DNA of 64,000 bases from assembly GCF_900112375.1 (NCBI RefSeq), contig NZ_FOLS01000028.1, positions 1 through 64,000 of the forward strand, written 5' to 3'. Position numbers and translations under genes: made by a program. Shown here in pieces: positions 28,293-38,050 of this stretch (the stretch's first letter is position 1; each line of letters opens with the position of its first letter). Origin of the DNA: Pseudomonas citronellolis. GTDB lineage: Bacteria > Pseudomonadota > Gammaproteobacteria > Pseudomonadales > Pseudomonadaceae. The notes under the pieces were generated by a model, which saw nothing but the letters and a program-made list of their open reading frames with translations, was not told where the DNA came from and did no database searches.

Positions 28293-29075
28293 ATGATCGC
28301 TCCCGATGGCAAGAACTACACCCTTGGCCGGGGTAAGCTGTACTTCGACCAATTCGCGCCTGGCACGCAGAACACCACCGGCCAGCGCTACTTCGGGAAC
28401 ACTCCCGAGTTCAACGCCACCGCCGACTCGGAGGAGCTGGAGCACTTCGATTCCGACAATGGCGTGAACGTGAAGGACGACAGTGTCACGCTGTCCAATA
28501 CCCGCACCGGCAGCTTCACCACCGACAACATCAACCTGGACAACGTCGCGCTGTTCTACCTCGGCGAGAAGTCCACCACCGTCCAGACCTCGCTCACCGC
28601 GCAGACGCAGACCATCAAGGTGAAGCAAGGTCGCTTCTACCAGATCGGTGCCTCGGACTCGAATCCGGCCGGCTACCGGCACCTGGACAATTTCTCGGCG
28701 AAGATCGGCTCCACCGCCGTGACGGCCGCCGGCAACTACGAAGTCGATCTCCCGTTGGGCCGCCTCTACATCGAACCGGGCTCCACCGACATCGTCGATG
28801 ATGCGGAGCTGGTCCTCACCTTCGACGTGAAGGCCTACAGCCAGAACATGGTCATCAGCTCCTCGGACGAGATCGTAGGCGCGCTCTACTTCGAGTCCAC
28901 CAACCCGAAAGGCGAACTGCTCGACTACTACTGGCCGTACGTGAAGCTGAGCCCCAACGGCGACTTCAATCTGAAGTCCGGTGACGACTGGCAGTCGATC
29001 CCCTTCAACATCGAATTCCTCAAGAAGGGCAACCTCGAAGCGGTGTATATCACCGACCGCGGCACCACTTCGTAA
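28293..29075 (+). CDS. Major tail tube protein
   Basis: A 260-residue protein from ATG 28293, chosen because GAGGA lies 7 bases upstream; the longer TTG start at 28266 lies within the operator tail. The chain is beta-rich throughout (GRGKLYFDQFAPGT, VTLSNTRTGSFTTDNI, YEVDLPLGRLYIEPG, VLTFDVKAYSQNMVISSS), as in tube proteins that stack as hexameric rings. Its place between tail terminator and chaperone frameshift pair is the standard one. Confidence 0.8.
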   Translation: MIAPDGKNYTLGRGKLYFDQFAPGTQNTTGQRYFGNTPEFNATADSEELEHFDSDNGVNVKDDSVTLSNTRTGSFTTDNINLDNVALFYLGEKSTTVQTSLTAQTQTIKVKQGRFYQIGASDSNPAGYRHLDNFSAKIGSTAVTAAGNYEVDLPLGRLYIEPGSTDIVDDAELVLTFDVKAYSQNMVISSSDEIVGALYFESTNPKGELLDYYWPYVKLSPNGDFNLKSGDDWQSIPFNIEFLKKGNLEAVYITDRGTTS

Positions 29076-29087
29076 GGGGGCCGCGGC

Positions 29088-29576
29088 ATGTCGCTTCTGG
29101 ATTACACACCCGAGCGCCTGCCGGTCCTGGTCAACGGCGAGGTCCTTTTCCATGTGGAGGGGATCTCGCTTGAGGCCCTGGCCGTGCTCGTCAAAACGCA
29201 CCTGCCGGACTTGGAATCCGTTTTCAACATCGTCGTGGATAGCGAAACCGCCGGCGGCTCGTTCTCCGATCACCTGTTCCGTGTTGCTCAGGGTATCGCG
29301 CTGCAGGGCCCCGGCCTGGCGGCCAACATCATCGCCATTGCATCGGGCGAGGAGGTCTCGCCGGCACTGATCGCCAAGGCCAAGCGCCTGCCGCTCACCG
29401 TGCAGGTGGACGCCATCACCAAGATCGGCAAGCTCACGTTCGAGGAGGCTGGCGGCGTAAAAAAGGGGATGGAGTCTCTGATGAACTTGCTCGCGAGCTT
29501 GCGGACGAAGCCGCTAAGCAGCAGCCCGGAGACTCCGGCTTCCTCCGCTACTACCACGGGATCCGCCGGGACGTGA
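29088..29576 (+). CDS. Tail assembly chaperone, short form (G-type)
   Basis: A 162-residue protein starting MSLLDYTPERLPVLVNGEVL, helical (LEALAVLVKTHLPDLESVFN). It is the G-type chaperone that coats the tape measure before tube assembly. A slippery A AAA AAG at 29459-29465 lets some ribosomes shift to the -1 frame and make the longer GT form. If no shift occurs the protein ends in a serine and threonine-rich tail, consistent with a non-essential, out-of-frame extension. Confidence 0.85.
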   Translation: MSLLDYTPERLPVLVNGEVLFHVEGISLEALAVLVKTHLPDLESVFNIVVDSETAGGSFSDHLFRVAQGIALQGPGLAANIIAIASGEEVSPALIAKAKRLPLTVQVDAITKIGKLTFEEAGGVKKGMESLMNLLASLRTKPLSSSPETPASSATTTGSAGT

Positions 29577-29785
29577 GCCTGCTCCTTGCCGAAGGGCACG
29601 CGCAGGCTCGCCGCTACCCGCTGGCTCTCCTGTGGTCGGAGGCCCGCATTTGCCGCCAGCGTCACAACCAGGCTGTGCTTCAGGAGGCCGCCGTACTGCA
29701 GGCCGTTATCGGCGCTTCGATAGGTGGCAAGAAGGGCGCCCGTCACCTGACCTCTTTGCTGAAGAGGATCGAGCGCAGTGACTGA
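29088..29785 (+). CDS. Tail assembly chaperone, -1 frameshifted long form (GT-type)
   Basis: Shifting back one base at A AAA AAG (29459-29465) joins the first 126 codons to an open frame that runs to 29785. It starts GDGVSDELARELADEAAKQQ and includes FLRYYHGIRRDVSLLLAEGH, about 232 residues in all. The 106-codon T-part has no start of its own with a good ribosome site; a GTG at 29573 exists. The GT form bridges the tape measure and tube protein. The slippery site sits in the correct phase (zero frame GTA AAA AAG), as in E. coli lambda-type chaperones. Confidence 0.85.
29459..29465 (+). promoter_or_regulatory. Programmed -1 frameshift site
   Basis: A AAA AAG in the zero-frame phase X XXY YYZ, followed by GGGG. 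This is the heptamer most prone to slippage in enterobacteria. The overlapping -1 frame is open from here through the T-domain. Confidence 0.88.
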
Positions 29786-32700
29786 CACGAGCCGCAACGT
29801 CGAGCTGGTCATCCGGGCCAAGAACCTCAGCAAGAAGACGCTGCAGGATGTCCGGAATGAGATCGAGGACATCAACAAGGCCCTCGATGCTCAGATCGAC
29901 GCGTCCAAGCGCGGCCAGGGCTCGCTGAAGGACCTGGATGCCACCTACCGGCGTCTCGAAGACGCGATGAAGTCGCTGCTCCAGCAGCAGGCGATCATCA
30001 AACAGTTCGAGGCGCAGAGCGCTCGTCTCAAGGAACTACAGGATCGTCTCGGCGCTGCGTCGACGAAGTTGCGCGAGCACCAGGCTGCCATGGAAGCCGC
30101 CGAGAAGGTCACCCAGCGCCAAGCCAACACGCAGACCAAGTTGCTCAAGGCTGTCGAGCGCGCCGAGCAGGCCGTGGCTGCGCAAAGCGTCCGCCTGTCC
30201 ACTCTGCGGGAGCAGGGTGAGGCTGCCGGCCTGGCGATGAGCGACCTCAGCCGCGCCCAGGATGAACTCCTGGCCGTGGGCCGGCAGCTCGCCGATACCA
30301 ACGCCTCCCAGGCACAGACCTCGGAGCAGTTGGCGGCGAACATGCGCTCAGCGCAGAAGGCGGCGAAGGATCTGGCCGAGACGGAGGCCTTCGAGGCTGC
30401 GGCTGCGGCCGCTGCACGGCGGAACGCTGAAAGCGAGTACAGCCAGTTCTGGCTGAAGGAGCTGGCCAAGCGCGAGGCGGAGGAGCGCCGCTTCAACGAG
30501 ATCAGTGTGCAGATGGCCGAGAAGGCGGCGAAGGAGAAAGCCGCTGCGGAGGCGTTCAACACCGAAGCCACCAAGGCCGCCCAGCGGAACCGTCAGCAGC
30601 AGGCCGAGTACGAGTACGCGCAGCTGTTCAACGCTGCTGATCAGCGCGCCGCCCAGGCTGCGGCCGTTGCTCAGCTCAACGAGATGGCAGACAAGGCCGT
30701 GGCTGCGGCCCGCGGCTACACGACGCTCGGTGATGCCAGCCAGCGGCTGACGCAGAACAGTCGCGCCTTGGCCAGCAACCTGCGCTCGATCATCGATCCA
30801 GCGGGCACCGCACGCACGACTCTTGGCGGGGTTGAGGAAGAGGTAAAGGCGCTCGACGCCGCCATCAGCCAGATCAGCGGCCCGGTGAAGGGCGCGAGCC
30901 AACAGCTCCGGCAACTCGCGGACGCGCAGAAGGCCCTGGTCAACCAGGCCGCCGGCATTGATGCCTACCAGAAGCAGGTGGAGTCTCTGCGGGCGGCCCG
31001 CGCTGGCTTCTCGGATGCCCGCGCCGCGGTGTTGCAGTACGCCCAGGCCATTCGCCAGGCAGATGCTCCGACAGCCGAGATGCAGGCGCACCAGCGGCAG
31101 CTGCAGGGCGCATTGGCGTCGGCGGCACAGCAGCTGCAACAGCAGTTGGCACGCACCCGAGAGTTGCGTGAGGGGCTTCGTTCCGCTGGCGTCGACACGA
31201 GCAACCTGGTTGCGGCGCAGCAGCGCCTGGTGGCCAGCGCCAGGACTGCTACGGGGGCTGTCCAGAAACTCGGGGCGGCCGTCGAGAAGTACGGCGAAGA
31301 GACGCGCTCCTCGGCCGAGGATCTCAACCTCTTCGAATCGAACGGCCGCACCACGCTGTCGTTCGTTCAGCGGTTGCGGGGTGAGGTGCTGGCGCTCGCC
31401 GCGGCCTATGGCGGCCTGCAGGGCGCACTCAACCTGGGCCAGCAGTCGCTGGAGTCCTTCAACACCAAGCAGGGCACGCAGAACCAACTGGCCCTGGCCG
31501 TGGGCAACGATCCGAAGCGCATTGCTGAGGAGTATGCCTACATCCGCGAGCAGGCTGACCGTATCGGGGTGGCTTTCGAAGGTGCGGCCAAAGGCTATGC
31601 CAAATTCGCGGCCGCCGCGTCGCTCGCCGGCCGCAGCAACCAGGAGATCCGCTACGTCGCCGAGACGTTCCTTGAGGTGGGCCGCGTGGCGAACCTCTCG
31701 GCCGACGACATCGACGGCGTGTTCAAGGCCCTGGAGCAGATCTACTCCAAAGGGAAGATCCAGGCTGAGGAACTGCGTGGCCAGCTCGGTGATCGCCTGT
31801 TCGGTGCTTTCGAGATCGCCGCCAAGGCGCTGAAGGACACTTACCCGGACCTGAACAAGGCCATGAAGGACGGCGAGGTAACCAGTGCCCAACTGGTCGC
31901 CATCGCCGAGCAATACCGGAAGACCGTGGCCGACCAGTTGCCGAATGCGATGAAGTCGCTCTCGGCGGAACAGGCCCGCCTGAACAGCGCGGTCTACGAC
32001 TTCAAGGTGCTGATCGCCGAGTCGGGGTTCGCCGACACCTACGCCGAGCTGGTGCAGAAGCTGACGACGTTCCTGAAGAGCGACGACGGCAAGAAGTTCG
32101 CCCAGGACATCAGCACGGCGTTCAGCTCCGTGGTCACCGTACTCACCTACCTGCTGGACCACCTGGATGAGGTGAAGCTGGCTATCGAGCTGGCGTTTGG
32201 GCTCAAGGCGCTTTCCCTGGTGGCCGGGTTGGCGACGGCAATCAGCACCAAGCTGCTGCCGGCCCTGAAGCTGGCCACCACGCAATTCACCATCATGGGT
32301 AAGGAGGGCGTGTCCTCTGCAAAGGTGATTCAGCTCGCCTTCGCAGCACTGGCCGCCTTCATGACAGGTTGGCAGATCGGCACCTACCTGAGCGAGCAGT
32401 TCGCCGTGGTACGCCAAGCCGGCGTCGCGTTGGTGATTGGTCTGGAGAAGCTGTTTGCGCAGATGAAGTTCGCCGCCGAAGTCGTGTGGGTGGCTGTCAG
32501 CGAGAGCGCGACGAACAACTTCAACAAGGCATTGAACACCATCGCCGACTTCAAGGACGACGCGCTCAAGCTGTTCGCGGACCTGGCTCGGCAACTCGGA
32601 CAAGAGGGCCTGGCGGACAAGATCAGTGGCTTCATCAGCGATGGCAGTCGACGTGGCCTCACCGATGTTCGTGGCGAGATCGACAAGCTGAAAGACAAGC

Positions 32701-34073
32701 TGGCATCCGACCTGAAGGAAATCGACGAGATCGGGTTCCAGATGTTCCAGGACGCTGCGAAGGACAGCAAGGCTGCCGCGGCCCAAGCAGCTTCCGCGTC
32801 GCCTACGGCTAGCCCCGGGATCACTGGTGGAGGCGCCACTGGTGGAGGCGACGACAAGGCCTACAAGAAGCTCGTGAAGCAGCGTGAGGCCTTGGCGAAC
32901 GAACTGGTGAACGCCCTGGCCGCGGCCGAGGCGAAGATCCAGAAGAACGAGAAGCTCAGCCTGGAGAGCCGCCTCGCGGCGATCGACACCGAGTACCAGA
33001 AGGTCTACACGAAGATCGACAAGCTGTCCAAGCTGCCCGGTGGTGCCGACTTGGCCAAGCAGATGCGCTCCACGCTCGACGGCTACGTGAAGCAGCTGAA
33101 GGTCCAGGAGACGCTCAAATTCAACACCGAGCAGCAGGCGCGGAACGAGAAGGCGGTCAACGACCAGATTGAACTCCGGCAGCAGCTGATCGCTACTGTC
33201 GAGGCACAGCGCCAGGCTGGCCTGATCAGCGAAGAGGAGTCGGTCAAGCAGATCGATGCTATCAACGCACGCATCGTTCCCAACATCCAGGCGTCCGCCC
33301 AGGCGGCTATTGATTGGGCTAACGCGCACAAGGAAATCTTCAACAACCCTGGGGCGCTGGAAACCTTCCTCGCGAAGATGCAGGCGATCCAGGCAGCCGC
33401 GCAGAAGACTGCCGGCGCATTCACCCAGCTGGACAAGGTGATCGTCGACTCGATTGCCAACAATGGCGTCACGGCGATTGAGGATACCGCCAAGGCCATC
33501 GGCCAGGCAGCCGCTGGTACGGAGTCCTGGGGAGACGCCCTCCGTGATGCCGGCCGCGCTGCGGTCAACTTCTTCGCCCAACTGCTCCTTGACATCGCTC
33601 GCGCGATCATCAAGCAGATGATCCTTAATGCGCTGCTCGCCTGGGCCGGGGCGAACGGTTACAGCGGCATCGCTGGCGCCGCTCAGGCGGCCGGAGGACA
33701 GGTTAGGCACTCCGGCGGGGTAGTTGGTGTGGACACCCCGAACCGCACCCGCGCCGTATCTCCTGCTTGGTTCGCGGCAGCTCCTCGCTACCACAGCGGC
33801 GGGGTATCCGGTCTGGCTCCTGACGAGTATCCCGCAATCCTGCAGAAGGGCGAGGAGGTACTGACCGGTGACGATCCGCGCAACGTCATGAACGGCGGCC
33901 TGGGCGCGGGGCAGGGTGGCGCCGATCCGATGCAGGCGCTGACCGTCAACAACTACGTCGACGCCGAAAGCTTCATGGGCGCCGCCCTGGCGAAGCCGGC
34001 GGGCCAGCGAATGATCATGAACGTGCTGCGAGCGAACTCGTCGCAGCTCAAAGCCCTGATGGGGAGCAGATAA
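29778..34073 (+). CDS. Tape measure protein
   Basis: A 1,431-residue protein that sets tail length. Residues ~10-520 are almost continuous heptad coiled coil rich in Ala, Gln, Lys and Glu. Around 530-690 comes the conserved tape-measure domain (NTKQGTQNQLALAVGNDPKR, YAKFAAAASLAGRSNQEIRY, YSKGKIQAEELRGQLGDRLF). Hydrophobic segments near 810-870 and a C-terminal glycine/alanine-rich stretch may cross the host membrane during DNA entry. At roughly 3 bases of tail per residue rule, a long siphovirus tail is expected. It starts with GTG overlapping the chaperone stop. The reverse strand also has a long shadow frame. Confidence 0.92.
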   Translation: MTDTSRNVELVIRAKNLSKKTLQDVRNEIEDINKALDAQIDASKRGQGSLKDLDATYRRLEDAMKSLLQQQAIIKQFEAQSARLKELQDRLGAASTKLREHQAAMEAAEKVTQRQANTQTKLLKAVERAEQAVAAQSVRLSTLREQGEAAGLAMSDLSRAQDELLAVGRQLADTNASQAQTSEQLAANMRSAQKAAKDLAETEAFEAAAAAAARRNAESEYSQFWLKELAKREAEERRFNEISVQMAEKAAKEKAAAEAFNTEATKAAQRNRQQQAEYEYAQLFNAADQRAAQAAAVAQLNEMADKAVAAARGYTTLGDASQRLTQNSRALASNLRSIIDPAGTARTTLGGVEEEVKALDAAISQISGPVKGASQQLRQLADAQKALVNQAAGIDAYQKQVESLRAARAGFSDARAAVLQYAQAIRQADAPTAEMQAHQRQLQGALASAAQQLQQQLARTRELREGLRSAGVDTSNLVAAQQRLVASARTATGAVQKLGAAVEKYGEETRSSAEDLNLFESNGRTTLSFVQRLRGEVLALAAAYGGLQGALNLGQQSLESFNTKQGTQNQLALAVGNDPKRIAEEYAYIREQADRIGVAFEGAAKGYAKFAAAASLAGRSNQEIRYVAETFLEVGRVANLSADDIDGVFKALEQIYSKGKIQAEELRGQLGDRLFGAFEIAAKALKDTYPDLNKAMKDGEVTSAQLVAIAEQYRKTVADQLPNAMKSLSAEQARLNSAVYDFKVLIAESGFADTYAELVQKLTTFLKSDDGKKFAQDISTAFSSVVTVLTYLLDHLDEVKLAIELAFGLKALSLVAGLATAISTKLLPALKLATTQFTIMGKEGVSSAKVIQLAFAALAAFMTGWQIGTYLSEQFAVVRQAGVALVIGLEKLFAQMKFAAEVVWVAVSESATNNFNKALNTIADFKDDALKLFADLARQLGQEGLADKISGFISDGSRRGLTDVRGEIDKLKDKLASDLKEIDEIGFQMFQDAAKDSKAAAAQAASASPTASPGITGGGATGGGDDKAYKKLVKQREALANELVNALAAAEAKIQKNEKLSLESRLAAIDTEYQKVYTKIDKLSKLPGGADLAKQMRSTLDGYVKQLKVQETLKFNTEQQARNEKAVNDQIELRQQLIATVEAQRQAGLISEEESVKQIDAINARIVPNIQASAQAAIDWANAHKEIFNNPGALETFLAKMQAIQAAAQKTAGAFTQLDKVIVDSIANNGVTAIEDTAKAIGQAAAGTESWGDALRDAGRAAVNFFAQLLLDIARAIIKQMILNALLAWAGANGYSGIAGAAQAAGGQVRHSGGVVGVDTPNRTRAVSPAWFAAAPRYHSGGVSGLAPDEYPAILQKGEEVLTGDDPRNVMNGGLGAGQGGADPMQALTVNNYVDAESFMGAALAKPAGQRMIMNVLRANSSQLKALMGSR

Positions 34074-34075
34074 GC

Positions 34076-35446
34076 ATGGCCGTCGAGATCGGCACCGCCA
34101 CAGGTCATATCGACCTGATGAATAAGCTGATGGTCTTTTTGTCGACCAATGCGGATCTTGTTGCTGCCGGTCAGCAGTGGGAAATTCTCCGCAACTCCAA
34201 CATGCCGATGCCCTTGGCCTGGCCTGGCCGTATTGCATTTTACAACAATGGCTCTGGAGTAAACTCATTCCCGACGACTATGCCGGATGCTGTGCCTACA
34301 GGGTTAAATTCAAGCGGCAATATCAAGATCAGGTTCGTGGGGAAGATCAGTCTACCATCCAGCGGGAGTTATGCATTCGCGTTACTCGCGAAGGACCAGA
34401 TGGAGTTGCGGATTGATGGAGTTCTAATTGCGGGGGTTTATACGAGTAATGCGGCAAACAGTTTCGCTCAGACTGGAAACGCCGTAACTCTAACGGCGGG
34501 ACTTCATGACATCGAGGTAACGTTCGTCACGGGCAGCACCGCAGGGATCGGTATGTCGTTGGGGTGGAAGAAGCCCGGGGACGCATCTTTTTCGATTATC
34601 CCCGCAGCAAATTACAGCGACATGACAGGTTCGTTTGGGTACGCCGATTATGCGAATCCGTCAGCCGCCGATATGCAGGCCGTTGTTGCGGATAAAACGT
34701 ACGACATCAAGGGGCCTGGGTTATCGGGTTCTGATGAAATATATATGGCGATGCGTACTGCGAGTTCCGCACAAGGTGACTTTTATAACGTTCTGTCGAG
34801 GTACACGACCGGCTACAATGAAAACGCGTTGTCGAGTCAACAACCCGGAGCGGGCCCAAACACTTTTTCACTAATGTGGAACCAAGAGATCAAGTACTGG
34901 TTCATTGCCAACGGACGCCGTTTCATCGTCATCGCGAAGGTCTCGACGACCTATGCCAGTCTGTATGGCGGTTTCATCCTGCCCTACGGCTTACCGTCTG
35001 AAATCCCATACCCGATTGCCGCTGGAGCCAGCTGCGCGATCAATGCCCGTTGGTCAATCCAAACTGAGAACCATAGTTCGTTCTGGAATCCTGGTGGGTA
35101 CGACAGCGCCTCAGTTGGAGGCCTGTATTTGCGCAGGACAGACGGGGCCGCAGACGTTTTCAAGAATATTTACTATTCGAATGCGGCTCCTGGAAAGACC
35201 TACCCATATAGCGGACTCATCGCGTTCCGCACGTCTCCCAGTAATGATTATGCCTTGCAACCGGTGGTCCTCTATTCGACTGCGGGGGGCGGCAACGTAT
35301 GGGGGGAGCTTGACGGCGTGTTCCACATATCTGGCCACAACAACGCATCCGAAAACACGCTGCTCATCGAAGGGAAGACCTACTTGGTCGTCCAGAGTGG
35401 CTATCGCACTACGGCCAGTGATTACGCGGCGATCCTCTTGGAGTAG
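34076..35446 (+). CDS. Tail protein with PA14 domain
   Basis: A 456-residue protein. Residues ~70-170 form a PA14-type beta domain (GNIKIRFVGKISLPSSGSYA, then LLAKDQMELRIDGVLIAG and TLTAGLHDIEVTFV), a fold that usually binds carbohydrate. The rest is beta-rich and glycine/serine-rich without repeats. It directly follows the tape measure (2-base gap), where siphophages place distal tail and baseplate proteins. The DNA here is visibly more AT-rich than the flanking genes, as is the next gene, suggesting exchange of a host-recognition module. Confidence 0.75.
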   Translation: MAVEIGTATGHIDLMNKLMVFLSTNADLVAAGQQWEILRNSNMPMPLAWPGRIAFYNNGSGVNSFPTTMPDAVPTGLNSSGNIKIRFVGKISLPSSGSYAFALLAKDQMELRIDGVLIAGVYTSNAANSFAQTGNAVTLTAGLHDIEVTFVTGSTAGIGMSLGWKKPGDASFSIIPAANYSDMTGSFGYADYANPSAADMQAVVADKTYDIKGPGLSGSDEIYMAMRTASSAQGDFYNVLSRYTTGYNENALSSQQPGAGPNTFSLMWNQEIKYWFIANGRRFIVIAKVSTTYASLYGGFILPYGLPSEIPYPIAAGASCAINARWSIQTENHSSFWNPGGYDSASVGGLYLRRTDGAADVFKNIYYSNAAPGKTYPYSGLIAFRTSPSNDYALQPVVLYSTAGGGNVWGELDGVFHISGHNNASENTLLIEGKTYLVVQSGYRTTASDYAAILLE

Positions 35447-35450
35447 TTCT

Positions 35451-36374
35451 ATGGCCTATCAAACAGGTGTGACCAGTTCTCTCGCTGACTTGATCACGAC
35501 ACTGCTGACTTTTGCAGATGCAAACGGTTTCGACCTTGGCCCGACTGGCACGTACACCGGTACGGGAGTTAGCGGTTCTAGCGGTACTTTCAATATCGTG
35601 TCGCTGGTTAAAAACGGCATCTATTACCTATTCGCCCAACCCACCACGGGGACGACCTACCTCTGGATGAATACGGCATCGTCCTACGCTGGAGGCTCCA
35701 CGGCGTCCTGGGCCAACGTGCATGCCAGTTGGTGCCGCGTCGATAATCTCGCTGGCCCCCATGTCGGCTACCACATGTTCAGCGACGGCAGTGGCGTGAA
35801 CGTGGCCGTAGAGATCGTCACCAATGTCTTCGCCCATTTTAATTTCGGCGAGCTTCAGAAGAACGGCGATTACGAAGGCGGTCAGTACGTCACGGGCCTG
35901 TGTGTTTACGGGATTAGCGGTTCGTCCCTGAACGATATGACAAGCTTTTTCAACTACATTCCATTTGGCGCCGTGAATGTGGGCAGCGAGTCTCCGGTTT
36001 ATGGTTCAGTCCGTGGGCACGTGCGAACGCCGGTTAGTGGACCGACGTCCGCCATAGAGCGAAATACGGGCACTGTCACCTACAACACGGGCATGGCATC
36101 CGCTGTTGGACGCCCCCTGATCAGCGCGTCACCCAATGCGGCGAATGGGCGTGCCGCGCTCGTTCCAATAGCCCTGGTGCAGGCATCCAGCGGAATGACG
36201 GGCCCGTTCTACCAGTTGGGATACGTCGGTAATGCCCGTCTCCTCAATATCGCCAATCTGCAGCCAAAGGAAGTGGTCAACACCGACTGGATGGTGTTTC
36301 CCGTGTCGCAAAAGAACGGCCCCGCTACGACCTATATCAATAGCGCCAATTATGGGATTGCCTACCGAAAATGA
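35451..36374 (+). CDS. Distal tail protein of unknown family
   Basis: A 307-residue beta-rich protein starting MAYQTGVTSSLADLITTLLT. It has many glycine, serine, tyrosine and asparagine residues and one segment with histidine and cysteine near 95-110 (ANVHASWCRVDN). The ATG at 35451 is 4 bases after the previous stop. Like its upstream neighbour it has relatively AT-rich codons. It is a structural protein of the tail tip by position; no family recognised. Confidence 0.65.
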   Translation: MAYQTGVTSSLADLITTLLTFADANGFDLGPTGTYTGTGVSGSSGTFNIVSLVKNGIYYLFAQPTTGTTYLWMNTASSYAGGSTASWANVHASWCRVDNLAGPHVGYHMFSDGSGVNVAVEIVTNVFAHFNFGELQKNGDYEGGQYVTGLCVYGISGSSLNDMTSFFNYIPFGAVNVGSESPVYGSVRGHVRTPVSGPTSAIERNTGTVTYNTGMASAVGRPLISASPNAANGRAALVPIALVQASSGMTGPFYQLGYVGNARLLNIANLQPKEVVNTDWMVFPVSQKNGPATTYINSANYGIAYRK

Positions 36375-38050
36375 GCACCATATGGCCGTCGGTACTGATC
36401 AGCGACACGCCTGGCCCGCACTCGCCGGATGCCTACAACACTGCGCTTCCGTCGAATGGGGGAACTGCGCATCTCTCTGACGGCCACATCGGCGTATCTG
36501 CAGACGGCGATGGTCTCGTCGGGGAGCTACCTCGCGTGGTCTCTGGAGGCATTTGGCCGGCGGTCAACGACGCGTTCTACAACCGAATCCTCATCGATCC
36601 GTCGCAGCTGGACATGGGCAATCTGCTCAGCAACCAGACGCGTGTCATCACGGTGTGGAACGGCTTCCTCGTCCAGAAGGAGCTGCAAGGGTTCCAGCGC
36701 CTCAATGACGCTGGAGTCAGCGTGACGGAGCCGGTGACGCCGCCCTACCAGATGCGGCCGCTGGAGCAGTTGAACTATGTCCTAAGCGTCACCACGGACG
36801 GCCCCGCTGTCATCGACGCGCAGTACGTATGGACCGTAGATGCCATCGACTATTCGGCTGCTGTCACGGGCCGCCGTGTTGTCGTGTGGCCGTTCGGCCC
36901 GAACTGGAACACGGAGGTCACCGAGGTCCTGGAGTGGCTGACCAACATCTTGCGGTCGTTCGACGGCAGCGAACAGCGCCGTTCGATTCGCACCAAGGCA
37001 CGGCGGAGTTTCAGCTACACGTTCCAAACCGCCAGGCATGAGTCGGCCCGCGCCGAGAACCTGTTGTGGGGTTGGCAGAACCGCGTCTACGCGCTGCCGG
37101 TGTGGACCGACAAGTCGAAGCTGGACTCCAACCAGGCGCAGGGCGACACGGTGATCAGCCTGCCCACTGACACCTACTGCTTCACGGCCGGCGGCTTGGC
37201 CGCGTTCTACGCCGACACGAGCAGCATCGAGGTAGTGGAGATCGACACCGTCAACCCGGGCAATCTCGTGCTGAAGCGCCCCCTGGAGGGCAACTGGCCG
37301 AAAGGCACTGTCGTCATGCCCGTGGTACTCGGCCACCTCCCAACCAGCGTCCCGTTGGCTCGGCGTTCCAGCCAGGCCGTGACAGGTGTGCTGACCTTCA
37401 CCTGCGATCCGGTGTCGGTGGATCCGTTCACTCCAGATGCCGCTGCGCCAGTCACGTACAACGGGCTGGAGGTGCTGCAGCGGCAACCGAACTGGGGCGA
37501 GACATTGAGCAACGACTTCCAGTACCAGTTCGACACGGTTGACCAGCTAACTGGCGCCATCGGTTGGGATCAAACCGAGGAGTTCCCGCGCATCCAGCGG
37601 ACTTACCCCTGGCTGCTCAATGGCCGTCAGCAGATCCTCGCATTCCGCCAGATGCTGGGCCGCCTGCGCGGACAGTCGAAAACCCTCTACGTGCCGACAT
37701 GGCATGACGATTTCGTGGTCATGCGGACAATCGGCGCCGCAGACGTTGGGATCTCGGTGCTGGACAACGAGTTCCGCCAGATGGTCGGCGCGGATCTCGC
37801 TCGCGATCGGGTGATGATCCGCTTGAAGGACGGCACGAACTTCTATCGCAAGATCGTCGGCATCTCGACTGACGGCACCTACACCATCCTGACCATCGAC
37901 GCGCCGCTGAACCGGGAGATCCAGGTCAACCAGGTGAAGACGGTGCATCTCCTCATGCGTAGCCGACTCGCGGCTGACTCGATCACCCTCTCATGGCGGT
38001 CGGGCAAGGTCGCCGTCGTCAACGCGCCTTTCATCACGGTGAAAGAATGA
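36371..38050 (+). CDS. Phage tail protein, tip region
   Basis: A 559-residue protein starting MSTIWPSVLISDTPGPHSPD. It has two apparent parts: ~1-230 with RRSFSYTFQTARHESARAEN, and ~370-559 with RRSSQAVTGVLTFTCDPVSV and YPWLLNGRQQILAFRQMLGR. The second half resembles the tail-tip proteins placed before DUF2163 proteins in gene-transfer-agent-like and YuA-like tails, but I cannot name the family. It overlaps both neighbours by four bases (ATGA). Confidence 0.7.
   Translation: MSTIWPSVLISDTPGPHSPDAYNTALPSNGGTAHLSDGHIGVSADGDGLVGELPRVVSGGIWPAVNDAFYNRILIDPSQLDMGNLLSNQTRVITVWNGFLVQKELQGFQRLNDAGVSVTEPVTPPYQMRPLEQLNYVLSVTTDGPAVIDAQYVWTVDAIDYSAAVTGRRVVVWPFGPNWNTEVTEVLEWLTNILRSFDGSEQRRSIRTKARRSFSYTFQTARHESARAENLLWGWQNRVYALPVWTDKSKLDSNQAQGDTVISLPTDTYCFTAGGLAAFYADTSSIEVVEIDTVNPGNLVLKRPLEGNWPKGTVVMPVVLGHLPTSVPLARRSSQAVTGVLTFTCDPVSVDPFTPDAAAPVTYNGLEVLQRQPNWGETLSNDFQYQFDTVDQLTGAIGWDQTEEFPRIQRTYPWLLNGRQQILAFRQMLGRLRGQSKTLYVPTWHDDFVVMRTIGAADVGISVLDNEFRQMVGADLARDRVMIRLKDGTNFYRKIVGISTDGTYTILTIDAPLNREIQVNQVKTVHLLMRSRLAADSITLSWRSGKVAVVNAPFITVKE

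Noticed and set aside
30348-34268. A 1,306-codon open frame on the minus strand
   Set aside because: It lies opposite the tape measure gene, has no domain sense and results from the codon bias of the real gene.
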